Assembly (NCBI GenBank): GCA_026004215.1 | Contig: BPIR01000001.1 | Coordinates: forward strand, 1,020,566 to 1,084,565 | Direction of reading: 5' to 3' | Origin: Candidatus Binatia bacterium | GTDB taxonomy: Bacteria > Desulfobacterota > Binatia > HRBIN30 | Length of the DNA stretch: 64,000 bases | Part shown: positions 55,676 through 64,000 of the stretch, piece by piece | Numbering within the stretch: position 1 is the first letter of the stretch | Layout of the letters: every line of letters starts with the position of its first letter | Notes under the pieces: generated by a model | What the model was told of the DNA's origin: nothing | Database searches by the model: none | The model's input: the letters and a program-made list of their open reading frames with translations, nothing else | Translations under genes and position numbers: made by a program

Positions 55676-56992
55676 CTACGCGGACGGTTCTTCTCGCCAC
55701 GCCGTTCCGAGGGGAAGCTTCTTTCCCCGCACCGTCGCTAACGCGTAGGGTCCTTCCGGGATCACCAGGATGCGCCGCACATTCCCCAGTTGCGCGAGCG
55801 CTTCTGCCAGAGCATGTTCTGGCGTCGATGCCCAACGGATGCGAAATCCTGTAGGGAACGAGAGGACTGGCCGAGGAGCTGCAATCCACACAGTGGCCTT
55901 CCTCAGTACCTGACACAAATGCTGCACCATCCACTGATCGATGCAGAAAAAGTCCGGCCTCCACACTTTTTCCATAAACTCACCAGGCGACTCTGCGGAC
56001 GTGAGCAGCTCCACGAACTCTCGACTCCCAGCTCCTTCGGCAAGCTCTGCGGCCAGCACAATCGCCCCGCCGGTGCGCACGACGTTCAGGGCAGCAACCA
56101 ACCCCTTGATCGACTGGTAGAGCGTTTGATCCAAGGGATAACCGCCGGCGGAAACCAGGACCACGTCGGCCGGGTGTTCCACAGTGACTAGTACCTGCCT
56201 TTCCACGTTATCCGCGCCCGCGCAATGGGCACGAACAACGTCTCCGGCGTAGATGCCGGTGATGCGGCGCTGGCGGTCGATGGAGACGTCGCAAAGAAAC
56301 TCCGCACCGACCATGCCTAAAATTTCCAAGAGCTCCTCATGGAAGGGATTGCCGTCGAGAATGCCTGGTCCAATCGGCGCTTCCAGTAGTTCGGGTCCGT
56401 GAATTCGCCGAATTGTCGCCACACCAGCGATCCCGGGGCACAGCGCCTTACGCCCGCCGGAATATCCTGCCATCAGATGGGGCTCGATCAGTCCGGTGAG
56501 GATGCGAAGATCAGCGTCCAGATAACCGCGATCGATCCACACCGGCGTTCCTCGCCTCGTCGTACCCACAAAAGCGTGCGTGGCGTCATTGCGGGCGTCA
56601 TGATTACGGACGCGGTACGTGCGCACCACGTCTTCCCCGAGCATTTCGAGTAGTTCATCCGCAGTATTGGATCTGTGCAAGCCTGTCGCCACAAGGACCT
56701 CGACTCGGTCGGGTCCGAGACCAGCGTCCCACAGCGTGCGGAGAAGTGGCGGCAGCAACACCCGGTACGGGACGGGACGCGTCTTGTCCGAGACGACGAC
56801 AACCGCGCTCTTGCGACCCCGGCAAAGCTCCGCCAACGAGGCGCAGCCCAAAGGCTGGGCCAATGCGCGCAAGATCGCCGCTGGTGGATCCGGCAAGGGA
56901 GGGTGCCGGGAAGTCCGCACGACCTCCACGTCCAACCCTTGCGGAAGAGACACTTCAAGACCGTGGCGTCCGAAATCGAGTACAACGGTCAT
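55676..56992 (-). CDS. larA: LarA-family nickel-pincer racemase-like protein
   Basis: A 438-aa DUF2088/LarA-type protein. LarA uses a nickel-pincer nucleotide to racemise lactate; the wider family racemises or epimerises other 2-hydroxyacids. Seen are T-G-L-H-R-S near residue 107, and E-P-H-L-M-A-G-Y-S-G-G-R-K-A-L-C-P-G with the His and the cofactor-linking Lys. Y-P-L-D-Q-T-L-Y-Q-S-I-K-G follows near 290. The cofactor-synthesis genes larB, larC and larE are not in the window. It lies 33 bp after recR on the same strand, so it is likely expressed with the dnaX operon. Confidence 0.88.
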   Translation of the reverse strand: MTVVLDFGRHGLEVSLPQGLDVEVVRTSRHPPLPDPPAAILRALAQPLGCASLAELCRGRKSAVVVVSDKTRPVPYRVLLPPLLRTLWDAGLGPDRVEVLVATGLHRSNTADELLEMLGEDVVRTYRVRNHDARNDATHAFVGTTRRGTPVWIDRGYLDADLRILTGLIEPHLMAGYSGGRKALCPGIAGVATIRRIHGPELLEAPIGPGILDGNPFHEELLEILGMVGAEFLCDVSIDRQRRITGIYAGDVVRAHCAGADNVERQVLVTVEHPADVVLVSAGGYPLDQTLYQSIKGLVAALNVVRTGGAIVLAAELAEGAGSREFVELLTSAESPGEFMEKVWRPDFFCIDQWMVQHLCQVLRKATVWIAAPRPVLSFPTGFRIRWASTPEHALAEALAQLGNVRRILVIPEGPYALATVRGKKLPLGTAWREEPSA

Positions 56993-57025
56993 CGCACGTC
57001 CGGCAATGTCCGGGAAGCGCCCCCT

Positions 57026-57625
57026 TCAAAGCTCCCTGCGCCCCTCGATCGCCTTTGTCAACGTCATTCCATCGGCGTATTCCACGTCGGCCCCCATTGG
57101 GAGACCATGCGCGATGCGGCTGACGCGGACTCCCAGAGGCTTGATGAGCTTCGCCAAATACAACGCCGTGGCCTCCCCCTCGGCCGTGGGGTTACAGGCC
57201 AGAATAACCTCCCGAACCACCCCGCTTTGCAGCCGTTCAACAAGCTCGCGAATCCGAAGTTGTTCCGGGCCGACGCCATCGAGGGGAGACAAGGCTCCGT
57301 GCAAAACGTGATAGCGCCCTTTAAACCCGCCCGAACGTTCCACAGCCACCACATCCGCTGGGCGTTCCACGACACAGATGAGCTCGGCATCACGCGACGG
57401 GTCCTGACACAGGCGACAGGGATCCTCCGTCGTGAAGCCCAAACATTGAGAACACAATCGAGTGGAACGGCGTAAGTCTAACAAGGCATGCGCGAGGCGC
57501 TCCACTTCGTCCGCTTCCGCGCGCAAGAGGTAAAACGTGAGGCGCATGGCAGTTTTTTCCCCGACACCGGGGAGCTTGGTCAAAGCCCGAATTGCCTCTT
57601 CTAAGGGTGGAGGGAGTGCGGCCAT
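57026..57625 (-). CDS. recR: Recombination mediator RecR
   Basis: Works with RecO/RecF to load RecA on gaps. The 199-aa protein has the N-terminal helix-hairpin-helix (L-P-G-V-G-E-K-T-A-M-R-L), the zinc four-cysteine motif C-S-Q-C...C-R-L-C at about 58-73, a Toprim domain (V-V-E-R-P-A-D-V-V-A-V-E) and a C-terminal segment rich in the family's G-L-P-M-G-A-D-V-E-Y-A-D. It is 24 bp after ybaB, the classic dnaX-ybaB-recR order. Confidence 0.97.
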   Translation of the reverse strand: MAALPPPLEEAIRALTKLPGVGEKTAMRLTFYLLRAEADEVERLAHALLDLRRSTRLCSQCLGFTTEDPCRLCQDPSRDAELICVVERPADVVAVERSGGFKGRYHVLHGALSPLDGVGPEQLRIRELVERLQSGVVREVILACNPTAEGEATALYLAKLIKPLGVRVSRIAHGLPMGADVEYADGMTLTKAIEGRREL

Positions 57626-57649
57626 ACGTACCCGTGCCTCTGACGAACA

Positions 57650-57976
57650 TCAAACGGAGAAGCCAGGAATCTTCAAGCCTCCGGTCACCTTGCGCATCTC
57701 TTCAGCCACCGCCTGCTGGGCTTTGTGAATGGCTTGGTTCACCGCCGCTTTGACAAGATCCTCCAACATCTCCACGTCGCCGCTTGCTACGACCTGGGGA
57801 TCGATCGTCACTCGAATGACCTCCAGCTTGCCGTTCATCTCTACTGTCACCATGCCGCCACCGGCGGTAGCTTGCACCGTCAATGCTGCAACCTCTTCCT
57901 GAACCTTCGCCAGGCGTTTCTGCAGCTCCTGAGCTTGCGCAAAAATATCTCCCAGAGAACCAATTCCCTTAGCCAT
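57650..57976 (-). CDS. ybaB: YbaB/EbfC nucleoid-associated protein
   Basis: A 108-aa DNA-binding protein from ATG 57976 (M-A-K-G-I-G-S-L-G-D-I-F). The family pattern is a coiled-coil N-terminus (E-L-Q-K-R-L-A-K-V-Q-E-E), then G-G-G-M-V-T-V-E-M-N-G and the C-terminal helix A-V-N-Q-A-I-H-K-A-Q. The longer frame to 58126 lies within dnaX. Its start overlaps the dnaX stop by 8 bp, so the two are translationally coupled. Confidence 0.95.
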   Translation of the reverse strand: MAKGIGSLGDIFAQAQELQKRLAKVQEEVAALTVQATAGGGMVTVEMNGKLEVIRVTIDPQVVASGDVEMLEDLVKAAVNQAIHKAQQAVAEEMRKVTGGLKIPGFSV

Positions 57977-59696
57977 CTGGCACCCGCCTCTTCTCCGTCG
58001 AGCGCTCCCGTACTTCGCGGATTTCCGCGCCGAGGATTTCCATGGTCTTCCGCACGGCCGGATGTTGGAGCACTTCCCGAACATCCACCTGGCCGGATTT
58101 TCCCTCTTGCTCTTTGAGGGGCGCAAGATCCCGCGGCAATGCTTCGATCTCCACGCGGACGCGCCGGCCGAAGAACTCCGACGCCAACTTCTCGAGCTCG
58201 CTCGGCCGCGAACCGTGAGTCAGGAACTGATAATGAATGCCCTGCGCAACCTTGACCCGCAAGACCTCTCCATCCCACTCCACGCTTTCACTTGCGCGCA
58301 GATGGGCAGCGATGAAACGCCGCCGCTGTTCCAGGAACTCCATAAACCCACCCCAGCCTGGAATGCGATCGAGAGAGGAGTCCCGCGCTGCTTCGCCCAG
58401 AGTCGGAGATTCATGGGCGACTTGACTAACGGGCGCTTCGGCAATCTTTGCCGTCGCTGGTGGGGGCGGCGACTTCAAGGCGCTGCCGCCATGCCTGACG
58501 GGGACTCCCGTTCGGTTTTCTTTCTCCTGCACAGGTGCGCTACTCAGCCGAGGACCACCCTCTGCCAACCGGCGCAATTGCTCGCTCAACTCGGCAAGCG
58601 CGACCAGGGGCTCGGTCATCGTCAGGCGCAACAGGTGCATTTCCAGGCAGAGTTTGGGAACCGGACTCCGCCCGAGCTCCCCTTCCGCTTGCAGCAAGGC
58701 GCGGAAAATTCGCTCCGTATCCAGAAAGGACGTGGTGGAAGCTTGCTTGCGAATTTGCTCCAGCTCTTCCAAGGGCAGTTCCTGCTCCAGTATGGCTCCA
58801 GCTCCCGCCTGCGTCACCGCGATGTTGCGAAAATGCTCGATGGTATCCCGCACAAAGCGCCGTAAGTCTTGTCCGCAGGTGTGTACCCGATCCACAATTT
58901 CGAGCACCTTAACGGCGTCCCGTTCCAAAAGTGCGGCCGCCAGTTGTGTGACCCAGCTACGGTCCGCAAGGCCCAGCGCTTCGAGGATTTGTTCATCGGC
59001 GATGCGCTCGCCGCAAAAGGCAATGACCTGGTCGAGCAGCGACTGAGCATCGCGCATACTCCCCTCGCTTTCGCGGGCCAGTAAAAACAGCCCGGTATCC
59101 GAGATGTCCAGGCATTCTTTTGCGGCGATTTCCCTCAGGTGCTGCACCACCAACCGCAGGGGCAGGCGCTTGAAGTCATACCGCTGGCAGCGCGATTGAA
59201 TCGTAGCGGGAATCTTGTGGGGATCCGTGGTCGCGAAGATGAATTTGACGTGTGGCGGCGGCTCTTCCAGTGTTTTCAAGAGGGCGTTGAAAGCACTGGT
59301 CGAAAGCATGTGCACTTCGTCGACAATATAGATTTTGTAGCGACACTTTGCGGGGCGGTAACGTACGTTCTCGATGATGGCGCGGGCATCATCCACCCCG
59401 GTGTTGGAGGCACCGTCAATTTCCACGACATCCAGGGCCGTGCCATTGGCAATTTCCTCGCAGTGAACACAAGCGTTACAGGGCTCGGGGGCCGGACCTT
59501 GCTCGCAATTTAATGCCTTCGCCAAGACGCGCGCGGCTGTTGTTTTCCCCACGCCCCTCACGCCGGTAAACAGAAATGCGTGAGCGACCCGACCAGCGCG
59601 AATGGCATTCTGTAAGGTCCGGGTCACGTGTTCTTGGCCGAGAATCTCAGCAAAAGTTTGTGGTCGCCAGCGACGCGCTAGTACCAGGTAACTCAT
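57969..59696 (-). CDS. dnaX: DNA polymerase III gamma/tau subunit
   Basis: Clamp-loader ATPase. It is 575 aa from ATG 59696 (M-S-Y-L-V-L-A-R-R-W-R-P). Walker A G-V-R-G-V-G-K-T-T is near residue 45, with the zinc cysteines C...C-N-A-C-V-H-C around 64-79, Walker B I-V-D-E-V-H-M-L and the sensor segment F-A-T-T-D-P-H-K-I-P. The C-terminal region after residue 380 is Pro/Ser-rich and then helical, like tau. No slippery A-AAA-AAG-type frameshift site was noticed. The SRP RNA and a tRNA-Ser lie directly upstream on the same strand. Confidence 0.96.
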   Translation of the reverse strand: MSYLVLARRWRPQTFAEILGQEHVTRTLQNAIRAGRVAHAFLFTGVRGVGKTTAARVLAKALNCEQGPAPEPCNACVHCEEIANGTALDVVEIDGASNTGVDDARAIIENVRYRPAKCRYKIYIVDEVHMLSTSAFNALLKTLEEPPPHVKFIFATTDPHKIPATIQSRCQRYDFKRLPLRLVVQHLREIAAKECLDISDTGLFLLARESEGSMRDAQSLLDQVIAFCGERIADEQILEALGLADRSWVTQLAAALLERDAVKVLEIVDRVHTCGQDLRRFVRDTIEHFRNIAVTQAGAGAILEQELPLEELEQIRKQASTTSFLDTERIFRALLQAEGELGRSPVPKLCLEMHLLRLTMTEPLVALAELSEQLRRLAEGGPRLSSAPVQEKENRTGVPVRHGGSALKSPPPPATAKIAEAPVSQVAHESPTLGEAARDSSLDRIPGWGGFMEFLEQRRRFIAAHLRASESVEWDGEVLRVKVAQGIHYQFLTHGSRPSELEKLASEFFGRRVRVEIEALPRDLAPLKEQEGKSGQVDVREVLQHPAVRKTMEILGAEIREVRERSTEKRRVPDG

Positions 59697-59779
59697 TTTC
59701 GACACCCGATTTGCCCCCGTCAAAGCGATGATCGAGTAGAGCGACCTCGTTGCCGCACCACTCTGCCGGCATGCGAAGG

Positions 59780-59888
59780 GGTGATAGCTAGGTTTCCCCA
59801 CGGCACAGGGACGAAACCGATACCGCTGCTTCCTTCCGGACCTGGCGGGGTTCTCGATCCGTCTCTTGCGTGGGACCTAGCTATCACC
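59780..59888 (-). ncRNA. ffs: Small signal recognition particle RNA (4.5S type)
   Basis: About 109 nt on the minus strand. The conserved domain IV motif CAGGTCCGGAAGGAAGCAG is present (complement of 59826-59844). The ends GGTGATAGCTAGGT and ACCTAGCTATCACC pair as a perfect terminal stem. It lacks the Alu domain, as in Gram-negative small SRP RNA. It sits 83 bp upstream of the dnaX start. Confidence 0.95.
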
Positions 59889-60017
59889 TCTTCCCATCTC
59901 CAGCGTTCCCTTCGCCTTATGGCACAACACGGCCCGCCTTTAAAGGCGCGGCCCGACGGAAGCTGCCGCGAATGCACGGGAGGGCTGACGTTTAGCCCGG
60001 CGCCAGCGCAAGAGAAA

Positions 60018-60103
<86 letters not shown>

Positions 60104-60388
60104 GAATAGCCCCCCGTGATTAGTGGGTCCGGAACACCGATGCAACCGTGGGCCCACCCCGTTCACCACTGCACAAAGCTGTATCGGTAAACAGCCCAGT
60201 GTTCATTTTTTCACGTCGGCTTACCCCGTCCGATCGCACGTGGCGCTTTTGGTTCTCACCCTTTCGTCGTGGCGCGGTCCTTGCGTGCCCTTGTTGTCGT
60301 TATGGACGGTGCACGGCGAACATCAGACCGAAAGAACCCGAGGACGACGATATTCTGGCCCTCGAGTGGAATCCCCATTCGAGCTCCG

Positions 60389-61000
60389 ATGAAACGGCGG
60401 CGGGGCCGTCCGCCGGGAATCGATCCCCGGCGCGAAGCCGCGCTGGCACGCCTCATTAGAGAAGGGCTCTCCCTCGGGCAAATCGCCGCGCGCTTGGGGG
60501 TAACGCGTCAGTGCATTCACGCCCAGCTCCGTAAATGCCCGCAGCTCGAGGCGCTCCGGCGGCAAGCCCGTGCTTTGCGTCTTCAACGGCAAGCAGCGAT
60601 CCAGCAGGAACGATTCGGTTGGGAAGCGATTCTCTCTCGAGGGCGCTCTGGCAAGGAAATGGTCAAATTTCTGCTCGAGGCAAGGAATCGCGGCTGGGAA
60701 GTGGTCGTGCGTGCGCGCAGGCGTCCCGTGGTTCAGGGAGTACCCGTCTCTATCCATTGCCCAAAACGAGCTCGCCCAGCCAGCAAGGGACCAAAATCTA
60801 CGGCTGCCTATTACCACGTACGGGTCACGCGAACGGACTGGCTTCACGTTGTCTGTCTGCCGTCTGGGGCCTATCGTATTTGGCTCCCCGGGACGCTTTC
60901 CCGCGCTGGATCCGTGTACGTGCCTGTTACAGAAGCGAGCAATCCGACTGAATGGCCCACCTGGCACGCCCCGTCCATCACCGCGGCTCGCGCTGCCTAA
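60389..61000 (+). CDS. AT-hook/helix-turn-helix DNA-binding protein of unknown role
   Basis: A 203-aa protein from ATG 60389; a longer frame from 60269 has no family-like N-terminus. Residues 2-9 (K-R-R-R-G-R-P-P-G) are an AT-hook. Residues about 14-48 are a helix-turn-helix (L-I-R-E-G-L-S-L-G-Q-I-A-A-R-L-G-V-T-R-Q). A basic helical stretch follows. The C-terminal half (A-Y-Y-H-V-R-V-T-R-T-D-W-L-H-V-V-C-L-P-S-G) is beta-rich and unlike any family I can name with confidence. It begins 285 bp from tRNA-Ser(GGA), pointing away from it. It may be a divergent mobile-element or phage-type regulator, but no integrase is nearby. Confidence 0.6.
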   Translation: MKRRRGRPPGIDPRREAALARLIREGLSLGQIAARLGVTRQCIHAQLRKCPQLEALRRQARALRLQRQAAIQQERFGWEAILSRGRSGKEMVKFLLEARNRGWEVVVRARRRPVVQGVPVSIHCPKRARPASKGPKSTAAYYHVRVTRTDWLHVVCLPSGAYRIWLPGTLSRAGSVYVPVTEASNPTEWPTWHAPSITAARAA

Positions 61001-61020
61001 GCAATCCTCGTATTTTCCAC

Positions 61021-61056
61021 GCAACCGGGGCAACCGCGGCAACCGCGGCATCCCCG
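61021..61056. repeat. 9-bp tandem repeat, four imperfect copies
   Basis: GCAACCGGG, GCAACCGCG, GCAACCGCG and GCATCCCCG follow one another, then a small CCCGCAAGCGGG hairpin. It lies between the HTH gene and the hydrolase gene. The role is unknown. Confidence 0.6.
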
Positions 61057-61155
61057 CAAGCGGGATACCCATCTCAAACCTTTTGCCGCGGGAGAATCAG
61101 CCGCTCTCGGCAACATCTGCTAGGATTCGCAACCACAGTACGATAAGTAAGTTCC

Positions 61156-62304
61156 ATGCAGCGGCTGATTGATGCATGGTTCTCCCGCGACCGCAGGGAG
61201 CATCCTCGCCTGTATTGGGCGCGCACAAAGGACGGCTGGCGTCTCGCTCTCCATCGGTATTGCCCCCCGAGTGAAACCCACCGGACCCCGGTGATCCTCT
61301 GCCACGGGATGTCCTCGAATCGGTGGGACATGGACGGCCCCGGCTCCATTTCGCTGGCCCGCCATCTCTACTCCAAGGGTTATGACGTGTGGGTCGTCGA
61401 GCTTCGTGGGGCGGGGCGGTCCACGAAACCGACGTGGTGGAATGGCAAGCGCTACAACTGGTCTTTCGAAGACTACGTGTACCACGACGCGCCCGCCCTT
61501 TTGCGTACGGTGCTGCGGGAAACACAGGCAGCAAAGGTTCACTGGATCGGTCACTCCATGGGGGGCATGATCGCATACGCCATTTTGATGAGCCCCCTTG
61601 CCGAGAAGATTGCCAGTGCGGTCACTTTGGGTTCGCCGACCATGAGCCAAGTGGGGCATCCGCTTCTGGACGTCGGGGTACCCTACCGATGGTTGCTCCG
61701 CTTCCTACCGAACCGCGTCCCCATTGGTACACTTGCCCGTCTGAGTGCACCTCTGGCTCCCTGGCTCATGAACCTACTGGAGCGACAGGTTCACGAACTC
61801 GGGTGGCACCGGGGCAACGCGAATGTCCAGCTACTGCGCACGCTAATGCTGACTGCAGTAGACGACATTCCCGCCTCGCTCCTGCGCGAGTTCGCCCGCT
61901 GGTACGATTTACGAGCGATGACGGACCGCTACGGGATTTTCGATTTCACGGAACACCTCGAGCGGATTACGACGCCGATTCTGATCATCGCGGGAAGCCA
62001 TGACGGGTTGACACCAGTGGAAGATTTGCGCACCGTTTACGAACGCGTTCGGTCGAAAGACAAGGCCTTCGTCGTCATAGGCAAGAAAACCGGTGCAACC
62101 AACAATTACGCCCATGCGGACCTCATCCTGGGTTTACACGCACCCGTGGACGTGTACCCGGTGATTTGCCGCTGGCTGGAGGCTCACCGAGAATCGGGCA
62201 AGCTTACGCGCGACTCGGCTGCAAAAGTTCGCCGACGCGAACACGCAGCCGCCGCGAGCAAAGTCATACCACTGGCTCGCAAGCAACGAGCCTCCTCGAA
62301 GTGA
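61156..62304 (+). CDS. Alpha/beta-hydrolase family protein
   Basis: A 382-aa serine hydrolase. The early strand-loop I-L-C-H-G-M-S-S-N (near residue 49) supplies the oxyanion hole. The nucleophile elbow is G-H-S-M-G-G near 136. An acidic residue is in G-S-H-D-G-L-T-P near 278, and the late A-H-A-D-L-type segment reads N-Y-A-H-A-D-L, giving the catalytic His. It resembles lipase/esterase-like hydrolases that cleave acyl esters, including polyhydroxyalkanoate-type depolymerases. The tail after residue 345 is basic (K-V-R-R-R-E-H). The substrate is unknown. Confidence 0.9.
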   Translation: MQRLIDAWFSRDRREHPRLYWARTKDGWRLALHRYCPPSETHRTPVILCHGMSSNRWDMDGPGSISLARHLYSKGYDVWVVELRGAGRSTKPTWWNGKRYNWSFEDYVYHDAPALLRTVLRETQAAKVHWIGHSMGGMIAYAILMSPLAEKIASAVTLGSPTMSQVGHPLLDVGVPYRWLLRFLPNRVPIGTLARLSAPLAPWLMNLLERQVHELGWHRGNANVQLLRTLMLTAVDDIPASLLREFARWYDLRAMTDRYGIFDFTEHLERITTPILIIAGSHDGLTPVEDLRTVYERVRSKDKAFVVIGKKTGATNNYAHADLILGLHAPVDVYPVICRWLEAHRESGKLTRDSAAKVRRREHAAAASKVIPLARKQRASSK

Positions 62305-62464
62305 CCCACAAGAGAACTTCCAGGTCGGCTCGACTTCTCGCGCCGAGAACTCCTTCAAGGCGTTCCCGTCGGTCTGGCGGGCACCCCTACCCCCGCCCGC
62401 CAAGCCAAGCCAAATCAAACCACTTGTGCCATCCTCGCAACAACCAATAGGATAGTGAGTTATC

Positions 62465-64000
62465 GTGGCTAACAGGATCGTTCAGGAAGAACTCGAGCTG
62501 CTCGCGAAAGTCAACCGCGTGCTGGAAGAACAACCGCGCTCGCAGGGTCCCTCGGAGGCCAACTTGGTTGCGGAGCTCGAGCGGATTCGCGACATGCTCC
62601 GGGAGGGCGAAAAGCTCGAAGACCATGCGGCGCTGCTGCAGCAGTGGGACCGGCAAAGCGCCCTGCTTCAACAAATCCGGGCATCGCGCGCCGCCCCGCA
62701 GGTGGACCCCTCTTCCCCCTACTTCGCCCACATGCGGATCAGAGAAAACGGCTCAGAACGAGATGTCTTGCTGGGCAAGGCCACGAGACTTTCCGACGAT
62801 GTGCGGATCGTCGACTGGCGCCATGCTCCTATCTCGAAAATCTTTTACCGCTACCAGCAAGGAGAGGAATTCGACGAAGAAATTGCGGGCCGCCGTGCTC
62901 TCGGAGAGCTCGTGGTCCGACGCACGGTCACCATCCGCGATCGAGAACTGCAACGAGTCGAAGCTCCCGAGGGTGTTTTCGTTCGAGATGCCCAGGCCCC
63001 CGGAGGTTGGCGGAAGGCGCGCGCTCGCCATCCTCGCCTCGCAGGCGGGGAGGCCTCTGCTTTGCGTGCGTACGGCGGCGAAGAAGCCATGCGGCGCAGG
63101 CTCGGAACGGATGCCAGCGGTGTCTCCATGCGGGCGGATAAACACCTGCCCGACATCGCCGGACTGATCGATCCAGCGCAGTTCGAGCTGATCACTCGCC
63201 CGTCCGTTGGCTTCGTTGTGATTCGGGGCACAGCCGGTTCCGGCAAAACAACCGTTGCGCTTCACCGCATCGCCTACCTTGCGTACGACGACCCGAGCGT
63301 CGATTCTAACCGGTCCCTCGTGATCGTATTTTCGAGAGCCCTGCGGGACTACGTCAGCCACGTTCTGCCCGCGCTCGGGATTCGGCACGTGCAGGTCCGC
63401 ACCTTCGCGGAGTGGGCCGCGGAGCATACGCGTCGCTTGTTCCCCAAATTGCCTCGCAAAATCCGCGAACTGACCCCAGCTCCTGTGGAGCGACTCAAAC
63501 TTCACCCGGCACTTCTGGTAGCCGCTGAAAGGTATATCGGCGGCCAACCGGGCGAAAAAACTCCGGAACAAGTTCTCGACGACTGGGCCAGTCTCTTGAG
63601 CCACCACACCTTGCTTGCCGAAGTGTTCCGAGACACCGCGCCCGGGGCGTTCTCGGAGGCCGATTTACAGCGAGCCGTGGATTGGTGCCGTGACCGCTGC
63701 CGCGAAGTGATTGCTTGGACGGAAGGAGACTTCTCGACCATCGCGGAGCTCGACCCGGAGGACGACGCCCTGCTCCTCTTTTTGTGGCAGCGCCGCATCG
63801 GTCCCTTGCCGCACAGCAGCGGGCAACCCCTGCAATACCGCCACCTTGTGATCGACGAGGTGCAAGACTTTGCACCGCTCGAGGTGCGGGTGCTTTTGGA
63901 CTGCCTCGACGAGCACCAAAGCGTCACGCTCGCAGGAGATACCCAACAACACATCTCGGAGCAGGGCGGATTTACCTCGTGGGTCGAGTTTTTCCGTGAA
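62465..64000 (+). CDS. HelD-like UvrD/Rep-family helicase, 3' end outside window
   Basis: Open for 512 codons from GTG 62465 to the window edge without a stop. The N-terminal 60 residues are coiled-coil-like (E-E-L-E-L-L-A-K-V-N-R-V-L-E-E). The middle has the HelD-type R-I-V-D-W-R-H-A-P-I-S-K-I-F-Y-R-Y. The ATPase core shows Walker A G-T-A-G-S-G-K-T-T at about 255-263, Walker B V-I-D-E-V-Q-D near 463 and motif III L-A-G-D-T-Q-Q. The pattern fits HelD, which recycles stalled RNA polymerase in Gram-positives; in Gram-negatives relatives are helicase-IV-like. The C-terminal helicase motifs lie beyond the window. Confidence 0.88.
   Translation, partial: MANRIVQEELELLAKVNRVLEEQPRSQGPSEANLVAELERIRDMLREGEKLEDHAALLQQWDRQSALLQQIRASRAAPQVDPSSPYFAHMRIRENGSERDVLLGKATRLSDDVRIVDWRHAPISKIFYRYQQGEEFDEEIAGRRALGELVVRRTVTIRDRELQRVEAPEGVFVRDAQAPGGWRKARARHPRLAGGEASALRAYGGEEAMRRRLGTDASGVSMRADKHLPDIAGLIDPAQFELITRPSVGFVVIRGTAGSGKTTVALHRIAYLAYDDPSVDSNRSLVIVFSRALRDYVSHVLPALGIRHVQVRTFAEWAAEHTRRLFPKLPRKIRELTPAPVERLKLHPALLVAAERYIGGQPGEKTPEQVLDDWASLLSHHTLLAEVFRDTAPGAFSEADLQRAVDWCRDRCREVIAWTEGDFSTIAELDPEDDALLLFLWQRRIGPLPHSSGQPLQYRHLVIDEVQDFAPLEVRVLLDCLDEHQSVTLAGDTQQHISEQGGFTSWVEFFRE

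Noticed and set aside
57969..59696. Programmed frameshift in dnaX producing a separate gamma form
   Set aside because: No slippery A-AAA-AAG-type sequence was noticed; only the full-length frame is supported.

Overview
The window is a GC-rich bacterial chromosome segment, almost entirely coding, with core housekeeping genes mixed with acyl-CoA, flavin and xenobiotic-type enzymes. A small (about 110 nt) SRP RNA, lipoprotein signal peptides, HslVU plus Lon, and the order xerC-hslV-hslU-argB-argD-argF-argG point to a Gram-negative of the deltaproteobacterial kind. Crotonyl-CoA carboxylase/reductase, paired acyl-CoA dehydrogenases, an AGPS-like flavin oxidase and luciferase-like oxidoreductases would fit Desulfobacterota/Binatota or Myxococcota-type bacteria. 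The lineage is an inference. No insertion sequence, prophage or CRISPR array was seen.

Layout. 1-6.7 kb: an SDR cut by the window edge, aroC, a DUF1232 protein with an AGPS-like FAD oxidase on the minus strand, and two adjacent acyl-CoA dehydrogenase genes. 6.7-8.9 kb: a solitary brxL-like AAA+ gene with a clear frameshift near its 3' end, flanked by two non-coding gaps. 8.9-11.4 kb: pyrD and crotonyl-CoA carboxylase/reductase. 11.5-17 kb: a tight five-gene block (MaoC hydratase, glycosidase-like lipoprotein, MFS transporter, DUF72, membrane-anchored coiled coil). 17.2-19.1 kb: a FadR-type regulator overlapping a ferritin-like diiron enzyme, with a near-consensus FadR operator 20 bp upstream. 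19.4-23.2 kb: an exported peroxiredoxin, a methyltransferase with a lipoprotein signal, an exported TPR protein and a two-domain SagB-like oxidoreductase.

23.3-31.6 kb is one eight-gene minus-strand operon: xerC-hslV-hslU-argB-argD-argF-argG-ychF. 31.8-38.3 kb is a plus-strand run of small metabolic genes (PPOX-fold, aminoglycoside-phosphotransferase-like, GST, cupin, carboxymuconolactone-decarboxylase-like, D-threonine-aldolase-like, enoyl-CoA hydratase) ending in a rhomboid protease. 38.4-41.6 kb holds two luciferase-like oxidoreductases on either side of a TetR regulator, with a palindromic candidate operator. 41.6-44.7 kb: nicotinate phosphoribosyltransferase, a quinone oxidoreductase and a small cytochrome c.

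44.8-55.7 kb carries glycogen synthase, Lon, DUF2203, DUF4149 and HAD genes, tRNA-Ser(UGA) with a 16-bp hairpin behind it, a Cys-rich exported peptide, a glycerophosphodiesterase-like protein and glgB. glgB overlaps a MetE N-domain-like protein that is followed by an AAC(3)-like protein. 55.7-60.1 kb is a minus-strand informational cluster: tRNA-Ser(GGA), SRP RNA, dnaX, ybaB, recR, then an orphan larA-like gene. The window ends with an AT-hook/HTH protein, an alpha/beta hydrolase and the first 512 codons of a HelD-like helicase.

Most distinctive points: the FadR-type operator upstream of the regulator/diiron pair, the frameshifted orphan brxL, the glgB-coupled MetE-N-like/AAC(3)-like pair, the lipoprotein-type methyltransferase, and the TetR operator between the luciferase-like genes.
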